Shown piece after piece: positions 63,985-64,000 of a DNA stretch of 64,000 nucleotides (positions are counted from its first letter, which is position 1; each line of letters begins with the position of its first letter). This DNA is from CAVURS01 sp963834425 (lineage in GTDB: Bacteria > Actinomycetota > Actinomycetes > Actinomycetales > CAVURS01), in contig CAWIBR010000013.1 of NCBI GenBank assembly GCA_963834425.1, positions 310,001 through 374,000 on the forward strand, written 5' to 3'. The position numbers were made by a program, and so were the translations under genes. The notes under the pieces are model-generated. The model was given only the letters and a program-made list of their open reading frames with translations, was not told where the DNA came from and made no database searches.

Positions 63985-64000
63985 CCGACGACTCCCGCGT
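63981..64000 (+). CDS. Start of a further gene (cut by the window end)
   Basis: A GTG overlapping the previous TGA (GTGA at 63981-63984) opens a frame reading VTDDSR up to the window edge. The overlap pattern suggests a real next gene in the operon; nothing can be said about its product. Confidence 0.4.

Overview
The window is high-GC DNA (about 70% G+C by eye) from the chromosome of an actinobacterium. Supporting signs are the many GTG starts, tightly packed genes with 4-bp ATGA/GTGA overlaps, an F420-type luciferase-like oxidoreductase, an actinobacterial TIGR03089 protein, DUF6541 membrane proteins, and a GtrA / purK / purE block laid out as in Mycobacterium (Rv3277-Rv3276c-Rv3275c). The abundance of secreted FG-GAP-repeat wall enzymes would fit Nocardioidaceae or relatives, but the sequence alone does not fix the family. 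I see no tRNA, rRNA, CRISPR array, integrase, transposase or origin.

The whole window is dominated by cell-envelope glycan genes. (1) 1-3.7 kb: the end of a sensor kinase, a GtrA protein, purK-purE and a CoA-binding protein. (2) 3.7-8.4 kb: the full dTDP-L-rhamnose set (rmlC, D, A, B) and UDP-glucose dehydrogenase. (3) 8.4-21.4 kb: an F420-type oxidoreductase, then a polysaccharide cluster (methyltransferase, flippase, DUF2304, a dolichol-phosphate-mannose-synthase-like transferase, sugar N-acetyltransferase, sugar aminotransferase, three GT4 enzymes, wecB, wecC) and an acyl-CoA dehydrogenase. (4) 21.6-28.8 kb: a sulfatase, five small or DUF proteins and a SulP anion permease on one strand, which looks like a distinct accessory unit. 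(5) 28.8-35.4 kb: two tandem DUF6541 membrane proteins, an LCP wall-polymer ligase and a glycosyltransferase. (6) 35.4-48.9 kb: a wall-teichoic-acid-like locus. One strand carries an overlapping operon (Stealth phosphotransferase, two-catalytic-domain TagF-like polymerase, TarS-like transferase, IspD/TarI-like cytidylyltransferase) beside a LicC-like nucleotidyltransferase. The other strand carries a TagGH-like ABC exporter, two CDP-alcohol phosphotransferases and a glycosyltransferase. (7) 49-57 kb: an amidase and a SpoIID/LytB protein with matching FG-GAP repeats, a CoA-transferase pair, and an M15-like peptidase with peptidoglycan-binding domains. (8) 57-64 kb: TIGR03089, a large GT-C-like membrane protein, further glycosyltransferases, a methyltransferase and a flippase-like membrane protein.

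The parts fit one theme. Nucleotide sugars and CDP-polyols are made, polymers are built and decorated on lipid carriers, exported by the ABC or Wzx-like route, attached to peptidoglycan by the LCP enzyme, and the wall is remodelled by secreted hydrolases.

Two cautions. First, many genes are broken by one-base frame shifts while keeping every catalytic motif on both sides of the break. The breaks crowd into 8-21 kb, 36-38 kb and 40.5-42 kb and are probably consensus errors, so coordinates there are of the whole interrupted gene. Second, many monocistronic starts have a TANNNT hexamer only 6-8 bases upstream, on both strands of very short divergent gaps. This points to leaderless transcription and was used to choose several starts.
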